From contig NZ_CP109190.1 of the NCBI RefSeq assembly GCF_041438805.1, positions 5,704,001 through 5,768,000 on the forward strand: a stretch of DNA of 64,000 nucleotides, in the 5' to 3' direction. Source of the stretch: Streptomyces sp. NBC_01707. GTDB lineage: Bacteria > Actinomycetota > Actinomycetes > Streptomycetales > Streptomycetaceae. The number at the start of each line of letters is the position of its first letter. The first letter of the stretch is position 1. Of the stretch, positions 8,109 through 16,617 are shown one piece after another. The notes under the pieces were generated by a model, which ran no database searches, was not told where the DNA came from, and saw only the letters and a program-made list of their open reading frames with translations. The translations under genes and the position numbers were made by a program.

Positions 8109-9107
8109 ATGACTGTGTACGGAAACTTCCCCGGCTCCCGCCCCCGGCGGCTGCGGACGACCCCGGCGATGCGGCGGATGGTCGCCGAGACACGGCTCGA
8201 CCCGGCGAACCTGATCCTGCCCGCGTTCGTACGCGAGGGCATCACGGCGCCCGTCGCCATCTCGGCCATGCCCGGTGTCCAGCAGCACACCCTGGACACC
8301 CTCCGGAAGGCCGCCGTCGACGCGGTCTCGGCCGGGGTCTCCGGGATCATGCTCTTCGGCGTTCCGACGGACGAGAAGAAGGATGCCCGGGGAACCGCGG
8401 GCACCGACCCGGACGGCATCCTCCAGGTCGGTCTGCGCGCGGTGCGCGAAGAGGTCGGTGACGATCTCGTCGTCATGTCGGACCTGTGCCTCGACGAGTA
8501 CACGGACCACGGTCACTGCGGTGTCCTGACCGCCGACGGCCGCGTCGACAACGACGCCACCCTGGAGCGGTACGCCGAGATGGCCCAGGTCCAGGCGGAT
8601 GCGGGCGCCCATGTGGTCGGCCCGAGCGGCATGATGGACGGCCAGGTCGGGGTGATCCGCGACGCGCTCGACCAGACCGGGCACGAGGACGTGTCGATCC
8701 TCGCCTACACGGTGAAGTACTCGTCGGCGTTCTACGGACCGTTCCGTGAGGCGGTCGGCTCGTCGCTGAAGGGCGACCGCAAGACGTACCAGCAGGACCC
8801 GGCGAACGCCCGCGAGTCCCTGCGCGAGCTGGCGCTCGACCTCGACGAGGGCGCCGACATGGTCATGGTCAAGCCGGCCGGACCGTACCTGGACATCCTG
8901 GCGAAGGTCGCCGACGCGGTGGACGTGCCGGTCGCCGCGTACCAGATCAGTGGCGAGTACGCGATGATCGAGGCCGCCGCCGAGAAGGGCTGGATCGACC
9001 GCGACGCGGCGATCATGGAGAGCCTGACCGGGATCCGGCGCGCGGGTGCGCAGATGATCCTTACGTACTGGGCCACGGAGGTCGCCGAGCGGCTGCGCCG
9101 TTCGTAG
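8109..9107 (+). CDS. hemB: porphobilinogen synthase (delta-aminolevulinate dehydratase)
   Basis: Condenses two 5-aminolevulinate molecules to porphobilinogen. The 332-aa protein has the two Schiff-base lysines K203 ([14 protein letters not shown]) and K255 ([10 protein letters not shown]). The metal-site loop reads [16 protein letters not shown]127 and C137 are kept, but the middle cysteine of classic zinc enzymes is D129, so the site is intermediate between Zn-type and Mg-type enzymes. The ATG at 8109 is placed in AAGGATG with little room for a ribosome site, so the mRNA may have a very short leader. It lies beyond the rex operon terminator and should have its own promoter in 8025-8108. Confidence 0.96.
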   Translation: MTVYGNFPGSRPRRLRTTPAMRRMVAETRLDPANLILPAFVREGITAPVAISAMPGVQQHTLDTLRKAAVDAVSAGVSGIMLFGVPTDEKKDARGTAGTDPDGILQVGLRAVREEVGDDLVVMSDLCLDEYTDHGHCGVLTADGRVDNDATLERYAEMAQVQADAGAHVVGPSGMMDGQVGVIRDALDQTGHEDVSILAYTVKYSSAFYGPFREAVGSSLKGDRKTYQQDPANARESLRELALDLDEGADMVMVKPAGPYLDILAKVADAVDVPVAAYQISGEYAMIEAAAEKGWIDRDAAIMESLTGIRRAGAQMILTYWATEVAERLRRS

Positions 9108-9135
9108 CGGCGGACACCTGGAGTCCCGCGTCGCC

Positions 9136-9666
9136 TCAGGCCGCGGGTTCCAGGCCCCAGGACGAGAGGATGCGGACCGCCTCGTGGCCCAGCGCGGCGT
9201 CCGCGGACAGCCGGTGCAGCAGCTCGATCCGCTTGTCGCTGGGGCCCGCCTCGTCGAGCGCCGCCAGGGCGTTGTCCCGTACGAGCCGGTCGAAGTCGTC
9301 CATGACGGCGGCGGCCAGCACCTCGTGGACCTCCGGATCGTCGGCGTAGGGCCCGAGCGCCATGGCCGCGTACTGGCGGACCAGGTTCTCGTCGGGGCCG
9401 CGCAGCACGGTCAGCAGTGCCTGGCCCGCGCGAAGCCGGAAATCGGCCTCGGTCGGGGGACGCAGGCGAAGGACCATGGTGGCTTCGACCCGTGCGAGGT
9501 CGTACTCCTCCGAGTCGGCGGTCACCGAGGCGAGGAAGGGCACGGCGGCCGGATGGTCCGGGCGGTCGGCGAGCATGTCGCCCATCGCGGCGATGAGTTC
9601 GCGCTTTTCGTCGCTTTCGGCGGGCAGCGTGCGGAACTGCTCGATGAGGCTGTCTGTCCGATCCAT
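9136..9666 (-). CDS. HEAT-repeat-like protein
   Basis: A 176-aa, acidic, all-helical protein. It has repeated helix pairs such as LVRQYAAMALGPYADDPEVHEVLAAA and RLVRDNALAALDEAG, typical of HEAT/ARM scaffolds. No enzymatic motif is visible, and the role is unknown. The start was taken at ATG 9666 (MDRTDSLIEQF) because upstream in-frame sequence is low-complexity and unlike protein; GGGGAAA lies 11 nt away. It is the last of three minus-strand genes of unknown function (10762-11562, 9869-10675, 9136-9666); the first of these also has HEAT-like repeats. Confidence 0.72.
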   Translation of the reverse strand: MDRTDSLIEQFRTLPAESDEKRELIAAMGDMLADRPDHPAAVPFLASVTADSEEYDLARVEATMVLRLRPPTEADFRLRAGQALLTVLRGPDENLVRQYAAMALGPYADDPEVHEVLAAAVMDDFDRLVRDNALAALDEAGPSDKRIELLHRLSADAALGHEAVRILSSWGLEPAA

Positions 9667-9868
9667 GATGTGTGCGTTTCCCCGTGAACGGCGTTCGCAT
9701 ACCTCGGCCTCTGCCCCGGGGGCCGGACGGCCGACTGGTTCCTGTGGTCCGCACCTCCGGGCGGCCGCGGCGCCTGCGGTCGCCGACAGGCCCATGGAAT
9801 GCGGGAGTGGGAGGGTGGTCCGGGCGACCTGGAACCCCTGGTGAGCGGGCAGGGGCAGCACCACTCGC

Positions 9869-10675
9869 TCAGTCCCACCAGAACGACCAGGAATCCTCGC
9901 CCAGCACGTACTGCTCCGCGTAGGCGCGCAGCGTGTCCGGGGTGTTGTGCGCGATGTTGTCCGGGCAGAACGCGAAGTGCTCGGCGGCGACCGCCACAGC
10001 TTCGTCGGCAGTGGTCGGCGGGGTGGCCACCGAGACGATCAGACGGTCGAAGCCGAGCGCCACCACGCGTATGCCGAAGCGGTCCTCCCAGGACCGGAGA
10101 ACCGCGCAGAGCCGCGCCACGTCGTTCTCGTGGTTCAGGGGTCCCGTCCAGCCGATCGCCGCCGGTATGTCCGCGCTGCGCCGCGCGGGGACCAGCGCCG
10201 CCCGGCCTCCCTGCATCCGGCCGTCCGCGTCGGTGAGCAGAGCGGCGATCCCTGCGGCCCGTTCCTCCGCGTCGACGGGACCGCCGACCGACGGGGTGGG
10301 CGCGAGGCCCGGCCAGTCCGGGCCGAACGGCTCGACGGCCGCCCCTTCCAGTTCGTCCTGCGCGTACTCCTCCCAGAGTTCGCCCAGTACGTCCTCCGCG
10401 TGGTGGTCACCCGGGTACGACGTCCTGCCGGGGCTGAGCTCCCACTTCTCGGGCCATTCGCCGCGTGTTCCGCCGTCCAGGAGGACGGGGAGCAGCCCGA
10501 CCGTCCTGCCCTCGGCGAGCAGCCGGCGCCAGGTGTCCGGGGTGGCGGGCCCGTCCGCGTACCAGAGCAGGGGTTCGTGCCACGGGCCGTCGTTCGTCGT
10601 GTCGACCAGGGTGCCGGGCGGGAGCCGGAGCCCGGAAGTGGCCAGTGACGGGAGCGGGTTCGGGAGCGTCGCCAT
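9869..10675 (-). CDS. DUF4253 domain-containing protein
   Basis: A 268-aa cytosolic protein whose last about 110 residues match DUF4253: W-x-x-RFGIRVVALGFDRLIVSVA, then EHFAFCPDNI and a terminal WSFWWD. The family is common in actinobacteria and has no known function. An N-terminal region with PLLWYADGPATPDTWRRLLAE precedes it. The ATG at 10675 (MATLPNPL) with AGGG upstream was preferred to an in-frame GTG 24 bp earlier. It lies between two HEAT-like genes on the same strand. Confidence 0.8.
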   Translation of the reverse strand: MATLPNPLPSLATSGLRLPPGTLVDTTNDGPWHEPLLWYADGPATPDTWRRLLAEGRTVGLLPVLLDGGTRGEWPEKWELSPGRTSYPGDHHAEDVLGELWEEYAQDELEGAAVEPFGPDWPGLAPTPSVGGPVDAEERAAGIAALLTDADGRMQGGRAALVPARRSADIPAAIGWTGPLNHENDVARLCAVLRSWEDRFGIRVVALGFDRLIVSVATPPTTADEAVAVAAEHFAFCPDNIAHNTPDTLRAYAEQYVLGEDSWSFWWD

Positions 10676-10761
10676 GTCGGTGACCCTAGAGGCCGCCACT
10701 GACAGTCGGCGGCCCGGCCCCGGTGTCGGCAGGCGGTGTGGCGGGAGTCCGGGCGCGGCCG

Positions 10762-11562
10762 CTACTCCGGCTCCGTGAACTCGACGGCCTCCCGGACGTC
10801 GGCGTGCGGGTCCTGGGAGAGCCGGTGGAGGAGTTCTTCGACGCCCGGCGTCGACCAGCCCGCCACTGCTTCGACCAGTGCGACCCGGACCTGTGGGTCC
10901 GGGTGGCCGGCGAGGTGGGTCAGCCGGTCGACCGGTCCTCGTCGGCGCAGGCTGAACCAGTGCAGTGTCTCGCGCAGCTTTGCGGGGTCACCGGGGTCAC
11001 CGGACGCCGCTATCTGCCGCAACAGGACCGGGGTGGCGGGCGCCGGGCCGTCGAGGGGGTGCGGTCGGCGTCGGCGCAGGCGTTGTGAGCCGTACTCGCC
11101 ACGTACCCGGCAACCGAAGCAGGTGCAGGGTGTCCTGCCGTTGGAGTCGGGGAAGTAGCGCCAGCCGGTGACCTGTTTGACGGCGCGGAGGCGGTGCACT
11201 TCGCGCTTGGTGACGGCTCTGGGAACGAACACTTCCCAGCCGCGCGGGTCGTCCAGGGCGGCGATGCGGCGTACGGCGTCGCTCGCTGTGGTGGCCGTGG
11301 GGCCTTGTGCGGGGCGGTCGTTGTAGCGGCCGACGGTGACGCGCTCGTCGTCGGGCAGGCGGATGTGCACGGCGACGAGGCCGCGCGGGCCGCCGTGCCG
11401 GGCGAGTTCGCGGAGCCACTGGTGGGTGAGGGTGTACGAGGGAAGGACGGGGAAGCAGAAGAGCCCCCGCGATCCGTCGCGGCCGTGGCTGACGGCCCGT
11501 ATCCCGGACCGTCGGATGCGGGCGGCATTCGCCGTGGGTGTCAGGTGCACGAACATCGCCAT
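10762..11562 (-). CDS. unknown protein with ART/DarT-like N-terminus and HEAT-like C-terminus
   Basis: A 266-aa protein in two parts. Residues 1-125 begin FVHLTPTANAARIRRSGI and include GLFCFPVLPSYTLTHQWL and later WEVFVPRAV. This H...G.F...E pattern resembles the ADP-ribosyltransferase fold of DarT or Tpt1-like proteins. A C-x-C-x-x-C cluster (CTCFGC, about residue 145) follows, then helical HEAT-like repeats (DRLTHLAGHPDPQVRVALVEAV; EELLHRLSQDPHADVREAVEF). The ART assignment is my inference from short motifs and is not secure; the HEAT-like tail is clearer. Two in-frame ATGs are possible (11562 and 11556), and no clear ribosome site is seen. Confidence 0.6.
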   Translation of the reverse strand: MAMFVHLTPTANAARIRRSGIRAVSHGRDGSRGLFCFPVLPSYTLTHQWLRELARHGGPRGLVAVHIRLPDDERVTVGRYNDRPAQGPTATTASDAVRRIAALDDPRGWEVFVPRAVTKREVHRLRAVKQVTGWRYFPDSNGRTPCTCFGCRVRGEYGSQRLRRRRPHPLDGPAPATPVLLRQIAASGDPGDPAKLRETLHWFSLRRRGPVDRLTHLAGHPDPQVRVALVEAVAGWSTPGVEELLHRLSQDPHADVREAVEFTEPE

Positions 11563-11691
11563 GCGGCCGATGCTAAGGGCCGCAGGGCCCGACCGGGTCC
11601 GTCCGGTTGCCGTTGTGCCCTCGATGGCCGGACGTGCCCGGAATGCAGGGCTGTCGGGCGATCGAGGACACGGCGTGGCGGACCGCCGACC

Positions 11692-11838
11692 GTCCCCTCC
11701 CCCGAGACCTGGGAGTACACCGCCCGCCAGCTCGCGGGCGAGGCGGACGCGGACTTCCAGGACGACGGGGCGTACGAGTTGGCGTGGGCGGCCATGCTGC
11801 GCCTGTTGGACCGGGTGGCCCCGGACTACCGGGACTGA
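11692..11838 (+). pseudogene. possible gene remnant with a conserved-looking C-terminus
   Basis: The frame ending at TGA 11836-11838 reads PETWEYTARQLAGEADADF and then DDGAYELAWAAMLRLLDRVAPDYRD, which looks like real protein and not random GC-rich frame. No ATG, GTG or usable TTG lies in this frame near its beginning, and upstream translation is antisense noise from the neighbouring gene. A nearby GTG (11675) is in another frame. Either the 5' end has been lost or frameshifted, or a rare start codon is used. Function unknown. Confidence 0.35.
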
Positions 11839-11893
11839 GCGGCGTCCGGGGGGTGGCTCGGCGCGGTTCGCGCGATCGGCGCGTTCGGCGCAC

Positions 11894-12643
11894 TCAGTAC
11901 GTGAGGGCGTCGGCCATGTCGCTCTGCCAGTAGGTGACGAAGCCCTTGTCGTCCCAGTAGGTGCCGGCCGGAAGTGTCAGCTCGTCCGGGGCGGTGCCCG
12001 TGTCACCCGAGGGGTCCTTGGCGGAGAAGTGCACCGCGAGATGCGTGCCCTTGTACTGGTCGTTCGTCTCGACGTCGCCGGTCAGCAGGATGGCGGCGTA
12101 CGCGGACCTGCCAGGGGCGAGCGTCACCACGGCTTGCGGCCGGTTGTCGTCCAGGATCGGGAAGACGGCCTGGGCGTCGTCGAACCGGAGCTTGGGCGCG
12201 TGGTACGCGTTGCACGCGCGAGAACCCGTGTTGGTCATCGTGAGCAGCAGGTGGTTGATGGGCCGGCTCACCTTGGTGAGGGTGATCTCGGTGTTCTCGC
12301 CGATGCAGGCCGCGGTGGCCGGCCAGCTGCTGCCGGTGGTGCTGCCGCCCTTGCCGGAATCTGAACCGGAACCGGAACCGGAACCGGTGCCGCTGCCGGT
12401 GTTCGGGGTGGAGCCCTGGGAGTCGACGGACGCGGGCCGGGCCGTGGGCCGGGGCGCGTTGTCGGCAGGCTTGCCGTCCGTGCCCGTGCCCGTGTCCGTG
12501 GCCCGGGACTGCCCGCCGGTGGTGCCGGTTCCCGGAGCCGCCGCCCCCGCCGTGCCGTCGTCGCCGCTGCAGGCGGTGAGCGAGAGGGCGGCCAGGAGGG
12601 CGGTCGCGGCGAAGGCGGTCGTGCGGAAGCGGTTGTTGCGCAT
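11894..12643 (-). CDS. DUF4232 lipoprotein
   Basis: A 249-aa exported lipoprotein. The signal peptide ends in the lipobox LTAC with C25, which would be diacylated and anchored to the outer face of the membrane. A Gly/Ser/Thr-rich linker (about 28-105) includes a GS-rich run encoded by a 6-bp tandem repeat. The C-terminal DUF4232 domain (about 108-249) has paired cysteines (AACIGENT and SRACNAYH) and a beta-rich pattern. DUF4232 has no established role. ATG 12643 with GGGGAG upstream is a clear start. Confidence 0.85.
   Translation of the reverse strand: MRNNRFRTTAFAATALLAALSLTACSGDDGTAGAAAPGTGTTGGQSRATDTGTGTDGKPADNAPRPTARPASVDSQGSTPNTGSGTGSGSGSGSDSGKGGSTTGSSWPATAACIGENTEITLTKVSRPINHLLLTMTNTGSRACNAYHAPKLRFDDAQAVFPILDDNRPQAVVTLAPGRSAYAAILLTGDVETNDQYKGTHLAVHFSAKDPSGDTGTAPDELTLPAGTYWDDKGFVTYWQSDMADALTY
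12363..12386 (+). repeat. short tandem repeat (GAACCG)x4
   Basis: Four exact copies of GAACCG lie within the linker-coding part of the DUF4232 lipoprotein gene and encode part of its GS-rich run on the minus strand. Copy-number changes keep the frame, so linker length may vary between strains. Confidence 0.8.
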
Positions 12644-12675
12644 GGCTGTGGTACTCCCCGTGGTGTTCGGTGGTC

Positions 12676-12774
12676 TCAGTTGTGGCGGATCAGGACCATG
12701 ACGATCGTGCTGGCGACGATCACTACGCCCATGGCCACGGCATCGATCAGCTCGATGCGGAAGCGAGTTCGCAA
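12676..12774 (-). CDS. possible 32-aa single-pass membrane peptide
   Basis: The minus-strand frame ending at TGA 12678-12676 encodes LRTRFRIELIDAVAMGVVIV followed by ASTIVMVLIRHN: a basic end, then an uninterrupted hydrophobic segment. The only upstream start before an in-frame stop is TTG at 12774, with GGGAT about 9 nt ahead. It lies 32 bp before the DUF4232 lipoprotein on the same strand. The hydrophobic pattern is unlikely by chance in this GC-rich DNA, but the unusual start keeps confidence low. Confidence 0.3.
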   Translation of the reverse strand: MRTRFRIELIDAVAMGVVIVASTIVMVLIRHN

Positions 12775-12948
12775 GGCGTCATCCCGGTGGTTCCTGCGGT
12801 CCGGTCACAGACTGCGCGGTGGCGGATTCCGGCCGCAACGCCCGCCCGGCCATTGGGGATGCCGGAATGCCTCCGCGTACTGTGAGCTGGGGAGATTCCA
12901 CGTCCCTGGAACGGTGTTCCGGGACGGACCAGGAGGGGGAACGCCTCA

Positions 12949-14292
12949 GTGGCGACGCCGGAAGCCGCGGAATTCGCAGCTCTGCTGAAGGAACTGAAGG
13001 ACCGTTCGGGGCGAAGCTACGGGGTACTCGCGGGAAGACTGCATGTCAGCACGTCGACGCTCCACCGGTACTGCAACGGTGACGCCGTACCCAATGAGTA
13101 CGCCCCTGTGGAGCGGTTTGCGCGGCTGTGCGCGGCGACGCCCGACGAGCTCGTGGAGCTGCACCGGCGGTGGATCGTGGCGGAAGCCGCGAGACGGCGG
13201 ACCAAGGCGGAGGCCGCAACGCCCGTTCCTGCACCGGTGTCGGAAGCTGTTGCTCCGTCGGTACCTCCGGCTCGGGCTCCGGCGGTGGACGACGAGAAGG
13301 ACGCGGACGAAGGGCCCGAGCCCGGAACCGTGGCGGCCGAGGGGGACTCGCCCCGGTGGTTCCGGTCCGCCCCCCGGATGCGCGTTCTGCTCGCTGCAGC
13401 CGCCGTCGTCGCACTCACGGTGCCCACCACCCTTGTCGTCAGCAGTCTGAACCTCTCGGGTTCGAACTCCGACCTCAGCGATGCTCCCGCCGAAGTGGAT
13501 GGTGCCGGTGGGGACGCGCCGGAGCTGCCGGACGTCGATGCGAGCAAGTCCGCGTCGCCCCGCGCTCACAAACCGTCGGGCCCACCCAGCAACTCCGGCA
13601 CCCCGAGCGTCTCGTCCTCCGGCGGCGCTGCCCCGTCCGGCGGGCAGGGCGCGGGCGCGCGGAAGCAGGGGAGCGGGGGCGCCGCCCCTGACGTCACGAT
13701 CAGCTCGTACAACTGGGAGGCGCCCTGCGGGCAGCACTACCTGCTGGACCAGGAGCCCGATGCCGTGCCTCCGCCGCCTGCGCCGCAGGACACCCGCGGC
13801 TGGGCCAGGGCGCTCGGAGGTGTGGACGGCGGCGACATGCTGCTCGAACTCACCGTGCAGGGAAGGTCGGGGCAGGCCGTCGTCCTGCACGGCCTGCACG
13901 TGCGGGTGCTCTCCCGGAAGGAGCCGCTGGCGTGGTCGGCGTACTCGATGGGTGAGGGGTGCGGAGGTGGGATCACGCCGCAGTCCTTCGACGTGGACCT
14001 GGACGACAACCGTCCGACGCTCACGCCGGTGGCGGGGGAGCACGCAGGCACGCCGGTGCCGCCGAAGGACTTCCCGTTCCGGGTGACGTCCACCGATGTG
14101 GAGGTGTTCGACCTCGACGCACATGTCGAAGGGCATGACGTCAGCTGGTACCTGGAGCTGGAGTGGAGCAGCGGCGGCCGCGACGGGACGCTGCGCATCG
14201 ACGACGGCGGGAAGCCGTTCCGTACGAGCAGCATCAAGGCACGGCCGCAGTACTTCTACGTCAACGACACCGCGCGGTGGTCCGACGGCTGA
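12949..14292 (+). CDS. membrane-anchored helix-turn-helix (XRE-type) protein
   Basis: A 447-aa protein. Residues about 8-75 are an XRE-like HTH (YGVLAGRLHVSTSTLHRYCN; PVERFARLCAATPDELVEL). A Pro/Ala/Glu-rich linker leads to a transmembrane helix at about 146-168 (VLLAAAAVVALTVPTTLVVS). A Ser/Gly-rich stretch and an outside domain of about 220 residues follow (NWEAPCGQHYLLDQEPD; MLLELTVQGRSGQAVVLHGL; DVSWYLELEWSSGGRDGTLR). Such one-protein arrangements could pass an outside signal to DNA or act as a membrane anchor; the ligand is unknown. The GTG start at 12949 has AGGAGG 12 nt upstream. Confidence 0.82.
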   Translation: MATPEAAEFAALLKELKDRSGRSYGVLAGRLHVSTSTLHRYCNGDAVPNEYAPVERFARLCAATPDELVELHRRWIVAEAARRRTKAEAATPVPAPVSEAVAPSVPPARAPAVDDEKDADEGPEPGTVAAEGDSPRWFRSAPRMRVLLAAAAVVALTVPTTLVVSSLNLSGSNSDLSDAPAEVDGAGGDAPELPDVDASKSASPRAHKPSGPPSNSGTPSVSSSGGAAPSGGQGAGARKQGSGGAAPDVTISSYNWEAPCGQHYLLDQEPDAVPPPPAPQDTRGWARALGGVDGGDMLLELTVQGRSGQAVVLHGLHVRVLSRKEPLAWSAYSMGEGCGGGITPQSFDVDLDDNRPTLTPVAGEHAGTPVPPKDFPFRVTSTDVEVFDLDAHVEGHDVSWYLELEWSSGGRDGTLRIDDGGKPFRTSSIKARPQYFYVNDTARWSDG

Positions 14293-14579
14293 CATGAGAG
14301 CCGGGCCGCAGTGCTCGGGGGACGGCCCGGGGCCACCGACGGCGGCTGGGGGCCGGTCCTGCCGACGAGCCCGCCGCGGCGCGAGGCGGCCGGTTCGACG
14401 CGGAGCGCGTGCGGAGAGCCCGGTGCCGGTTCGCGCAGCCGCTGGGCGAGCCCGGCGTCCGGACCGTCCGCGTCGAGCGCGTCCTGCGCCGTGCACCGGG
14501 CTTCGAAGAGCCGTCCCGCCCGCAACAGCGCTTCCGCTTCGGCGCGCGCCGGTCTGTCCTCTTCGCCGTCAACCTGCAT
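14256..14579 (-). CDS. hypothetical protein, TPR-like N-terminus (doubtful)
   Basis: A 107-aa frame opening at ATG 14579. The first half (RAEAEALLRAGRLFEARCTA, QDALDADGPDAGLAQRL) reads like a tetratricopeptide helix pair. The second half is Pro/Arg-rich and less protein-like, and the frame overlaps the preceding HTH gene by 37 bp tail to tail. GGGTGGGG lies upstream of the ATG. Third-position GC is good in the first 55 codons and weaker later. It may be a short real gene with a different end, or chance. Confidence 0.35.
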   Translation of the reverse strand: MQVDGEEDRPARAEAEALLRAGRLFEARCTAQDALDADGPDAGLAQRLREPAPGSPHALRVEPAASRRGGLVGRTGPQPPSVAPGRPPSTAARLSCQPSDHRAVSLT

Positions 14580-14698
14580 GGTCCGTCCCCACCCTGTGAC
14601 TTCGTGTACGTGCCGAACAGGCCGGCCGCGTCACTGTCGCCCGGTGACCGCCCCCGGTCAATAGGCGATTTCGCAGGTCACAGGGGGGAGACGGAGGG

Positions 14699-16474
14699 TC
14701 AGAGACGCTCGGGGGTGCGGATGCCGAGCAGTGCCATGCCCTGGTGCAGCGTGCGGGCGGTCAGGTCGCAGAGGAAGAGCCGGTTCTCGACCACCTCGGC
14801 GGGGTTCTCGTCGCTCAGCACGTGGCACTGGTCGTAGAACGTCGTGTAGTGCGAGGCCAGCTGGTAGAGGTACGCGGCCAGCTTGTGCGGCTCGTACGTG
14901 GACGCCACCTCGGCGAGGTTCTCGCCGAACTGGTCCAGGTGCAGGCCCAGCGCCCGCTCGGCCGGGGCCAGCTCCAGCTCGGGGTGCGCGACCGGCCGGA
15001 TCTCGCCCGCCTTGCGCAGGATGGACTTGATACGGGCGTACGCGTACTGGAGGTACACGGACGTGTCGCCGTTCAGCGACACCATCTGGTCCAGGTCGAA
15101 CTTGTAGTCCCGCACGGCGGACGTGGAGAGGTCGGCGTACTTCACCGCGCCGATACCGACGTACTCGCCGTTCTCGACGATCTCCTGCTCGGTCAGGCCG
15201 ACCTTCTCTGCCTTCTCGCGCACGACGGCCGTCGCCCGCTCGATCGCCTCGTCCAGCAGGTCGACCAGCCGGACCGTCTCGCCCTCACGGGTCTTGAAGG
15301 GCTTGCCGTCCTTGCCGAGCACCGTGCCGAACGCCAGCTGGTGCGCCTTCACGTCCTCGTTCAGCCAGCCTGCCCGGCGGGCCGTCTCGAAGACCATCTT
15401 GAAGTGGAGCGACTGCCGCGCGTCCACGACGTACAGCAGGGTGCTCGCCTTGAGGTTCTGGACCCGGTCGCGGATGGCTGAGAGGTCGGTCGCCGCGTAG
15501 CCGTACCCGCCGTTCGTCTTCTTGACGATCAGCGGCACCGGGTTGCCGTCCGGGCCCTTCACGTCGTCGAAGAACACGCACAGCGCGCCCTCGGAGCGGA
15601 CGGCGACGCCCGTCTCCTCCAGGATCCGGCAGGTCTCCTCGAGCATGTCGTTGTAACCGGACTCGCCGACGATGTCGGGGTCGCGGATCTCCATGTCGAG
15701 CTTGTTGAAGACCGAGTAGAAGTAGATCTTCGACTCGTCGACGAACCGCTGCCAGAGCGCGACCGTCTCCTCGTCACCGGCCTGGAGCGCGACCACCCGG
15801 TCCCGGGAGCGGGCCTTGAACTCCTCGTCGGAGTCGAAGAGCGCCCGCGACGCCTTGTAGAGCCGGTTCAGCGAGGACATGGCGGCTTCGCCGTCCTGCT
15901 CCTCGCCGCCCCGGTGGTCGAGCTCCTGCGGGTGCTCGATCAGGTACTGGATGAGCATGCCGAACTGGGTGCCCCAGTCGCCGATGTGGTGGCGCCGGAC
16001 CACCGTCTCGCCGGTGAACTCCAGGACCTCCACCATGGCGGCACCGATCACGGCGGACCGGAGGTGGCCGACGTGCATCTCCTTGGCCACGTTCGGCTGC
16101 GCGTAGTCGACGACCGTCGTGCCCGCGTTCTGCCCGTACGGCACACCGAGCCGGCCCTCGTCGTCCGCGGCGCGCGCGGCCAGGGTCTCGATGATCGCCT
16201 TGTCGGTGAGCGTGATGTTCAGGAAGCCGGGGCCGGAGACCTCGATCTCCTTGATCAGGTCGCCCGCCGGGATCGCGGCCGTGACCTGGGACGCGAGCTC
16301 GCGCGGGTTGCCCTTCAGCTTCTTGGCGAGGGCGAGGATCCCGTTGGCCTGGAAGTCGGCCCGGTCGCTTCGGCGCAGCAGCGGGTCCGCGGTGCCGGCA
16401 TCCGGCAGAGCTGCCGTCAGGGCGTCCGCCAGCTGCTGCTGGAGCGTGGAAGCGAGGGAATTGACCGAGGCCAT
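14699..16474 (-). CDS. argS: arginyl-tRNA synthetase
   Basis: Charges tRNA(Arg) with arginine. The 591-aa class Ia enzyme has the HIGH-type motif H134-V-G-H137 in [11 protein letters not shown], with [12 protein letters not shown] after it. The KMSKS-like region is in [13 protein letters not shown], and the all-helical DALR anticodon-binding domain forms the C-terminus. The N-terminal Add-1 domain (about 1-100) is present. ATG 16474 was chosen over an in-frame TTG at 16504 because family similarity starts there. It is divergent from lysS, with about 140 bp between the starts. Confidence 0.97.
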   Translation of the reverse strand: MASVNSLASTLQQQLADALTAALPDAGTADPLLRRSDRADFQANGILALAKKLKGNPRELASQVTAAIPAGDLIKEIEVSGPGFLNITLTDKAIIETLAARAADDEGRLGVPYGQNAGTTVVDYAQPNVAKEMHVGHLRSAVIGAAMVEVLEFTGETVVRRHHIGDWGTQFGMLIQYLIEHPQELDHRGGEEQDGEAAMSSLNRLYKASRALFDSDEEFKARSRDRVVALQAGDEETVALWQRFVDESKIYFYSVFNKLDMEIRDPDIVGESGYNDMLEETCRILEETGVAVRSEGALCVFFDDVKGPDGNPVPLIVKKTNGGYGYAATDLSAIRDRVQNLKASTLLYVVDARQSLHFKMVFETARRAGWLNEDVKAHQLAFGTVLGKDGKPFKTREGETVRLVDLLDEAIERATAVVREKAEKVGLTEQEIVENGEYVGIGAVKYADLSTSAVRDYKFDLDQMVSLNGDTSVYLQYAYARIKSILRKAGEIRPVAHPELELAPAERALGLHLDQFGENLAEVASTYEPHKLAAYLYQLASHYTTFYDQCHVLSDENPAEVVENRLFLCDLTARTLHQGMALLGIRTPERL

Positions 16475-16617
16475 GGGACGGCTGCCGTTTCCGTAGGGGT
16501 ACAAGGGATCACGCCCAGTATCCCACGCACTGTAAAGCCGTTTTCGCGCTGCCGGTGGGACCTGGGAGAATGGACGGTGCCCCTACGAGCCCTACCAGAG
16601 AGAAGGACGTGCCGACC

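Noticed and set aside
13450..13470. TTCGAACTCC, resembling a tRNA T-loop
   Set aside because: It lies inside the HTH protein gene and no acceptor, D or anticodon stems can be built around it.
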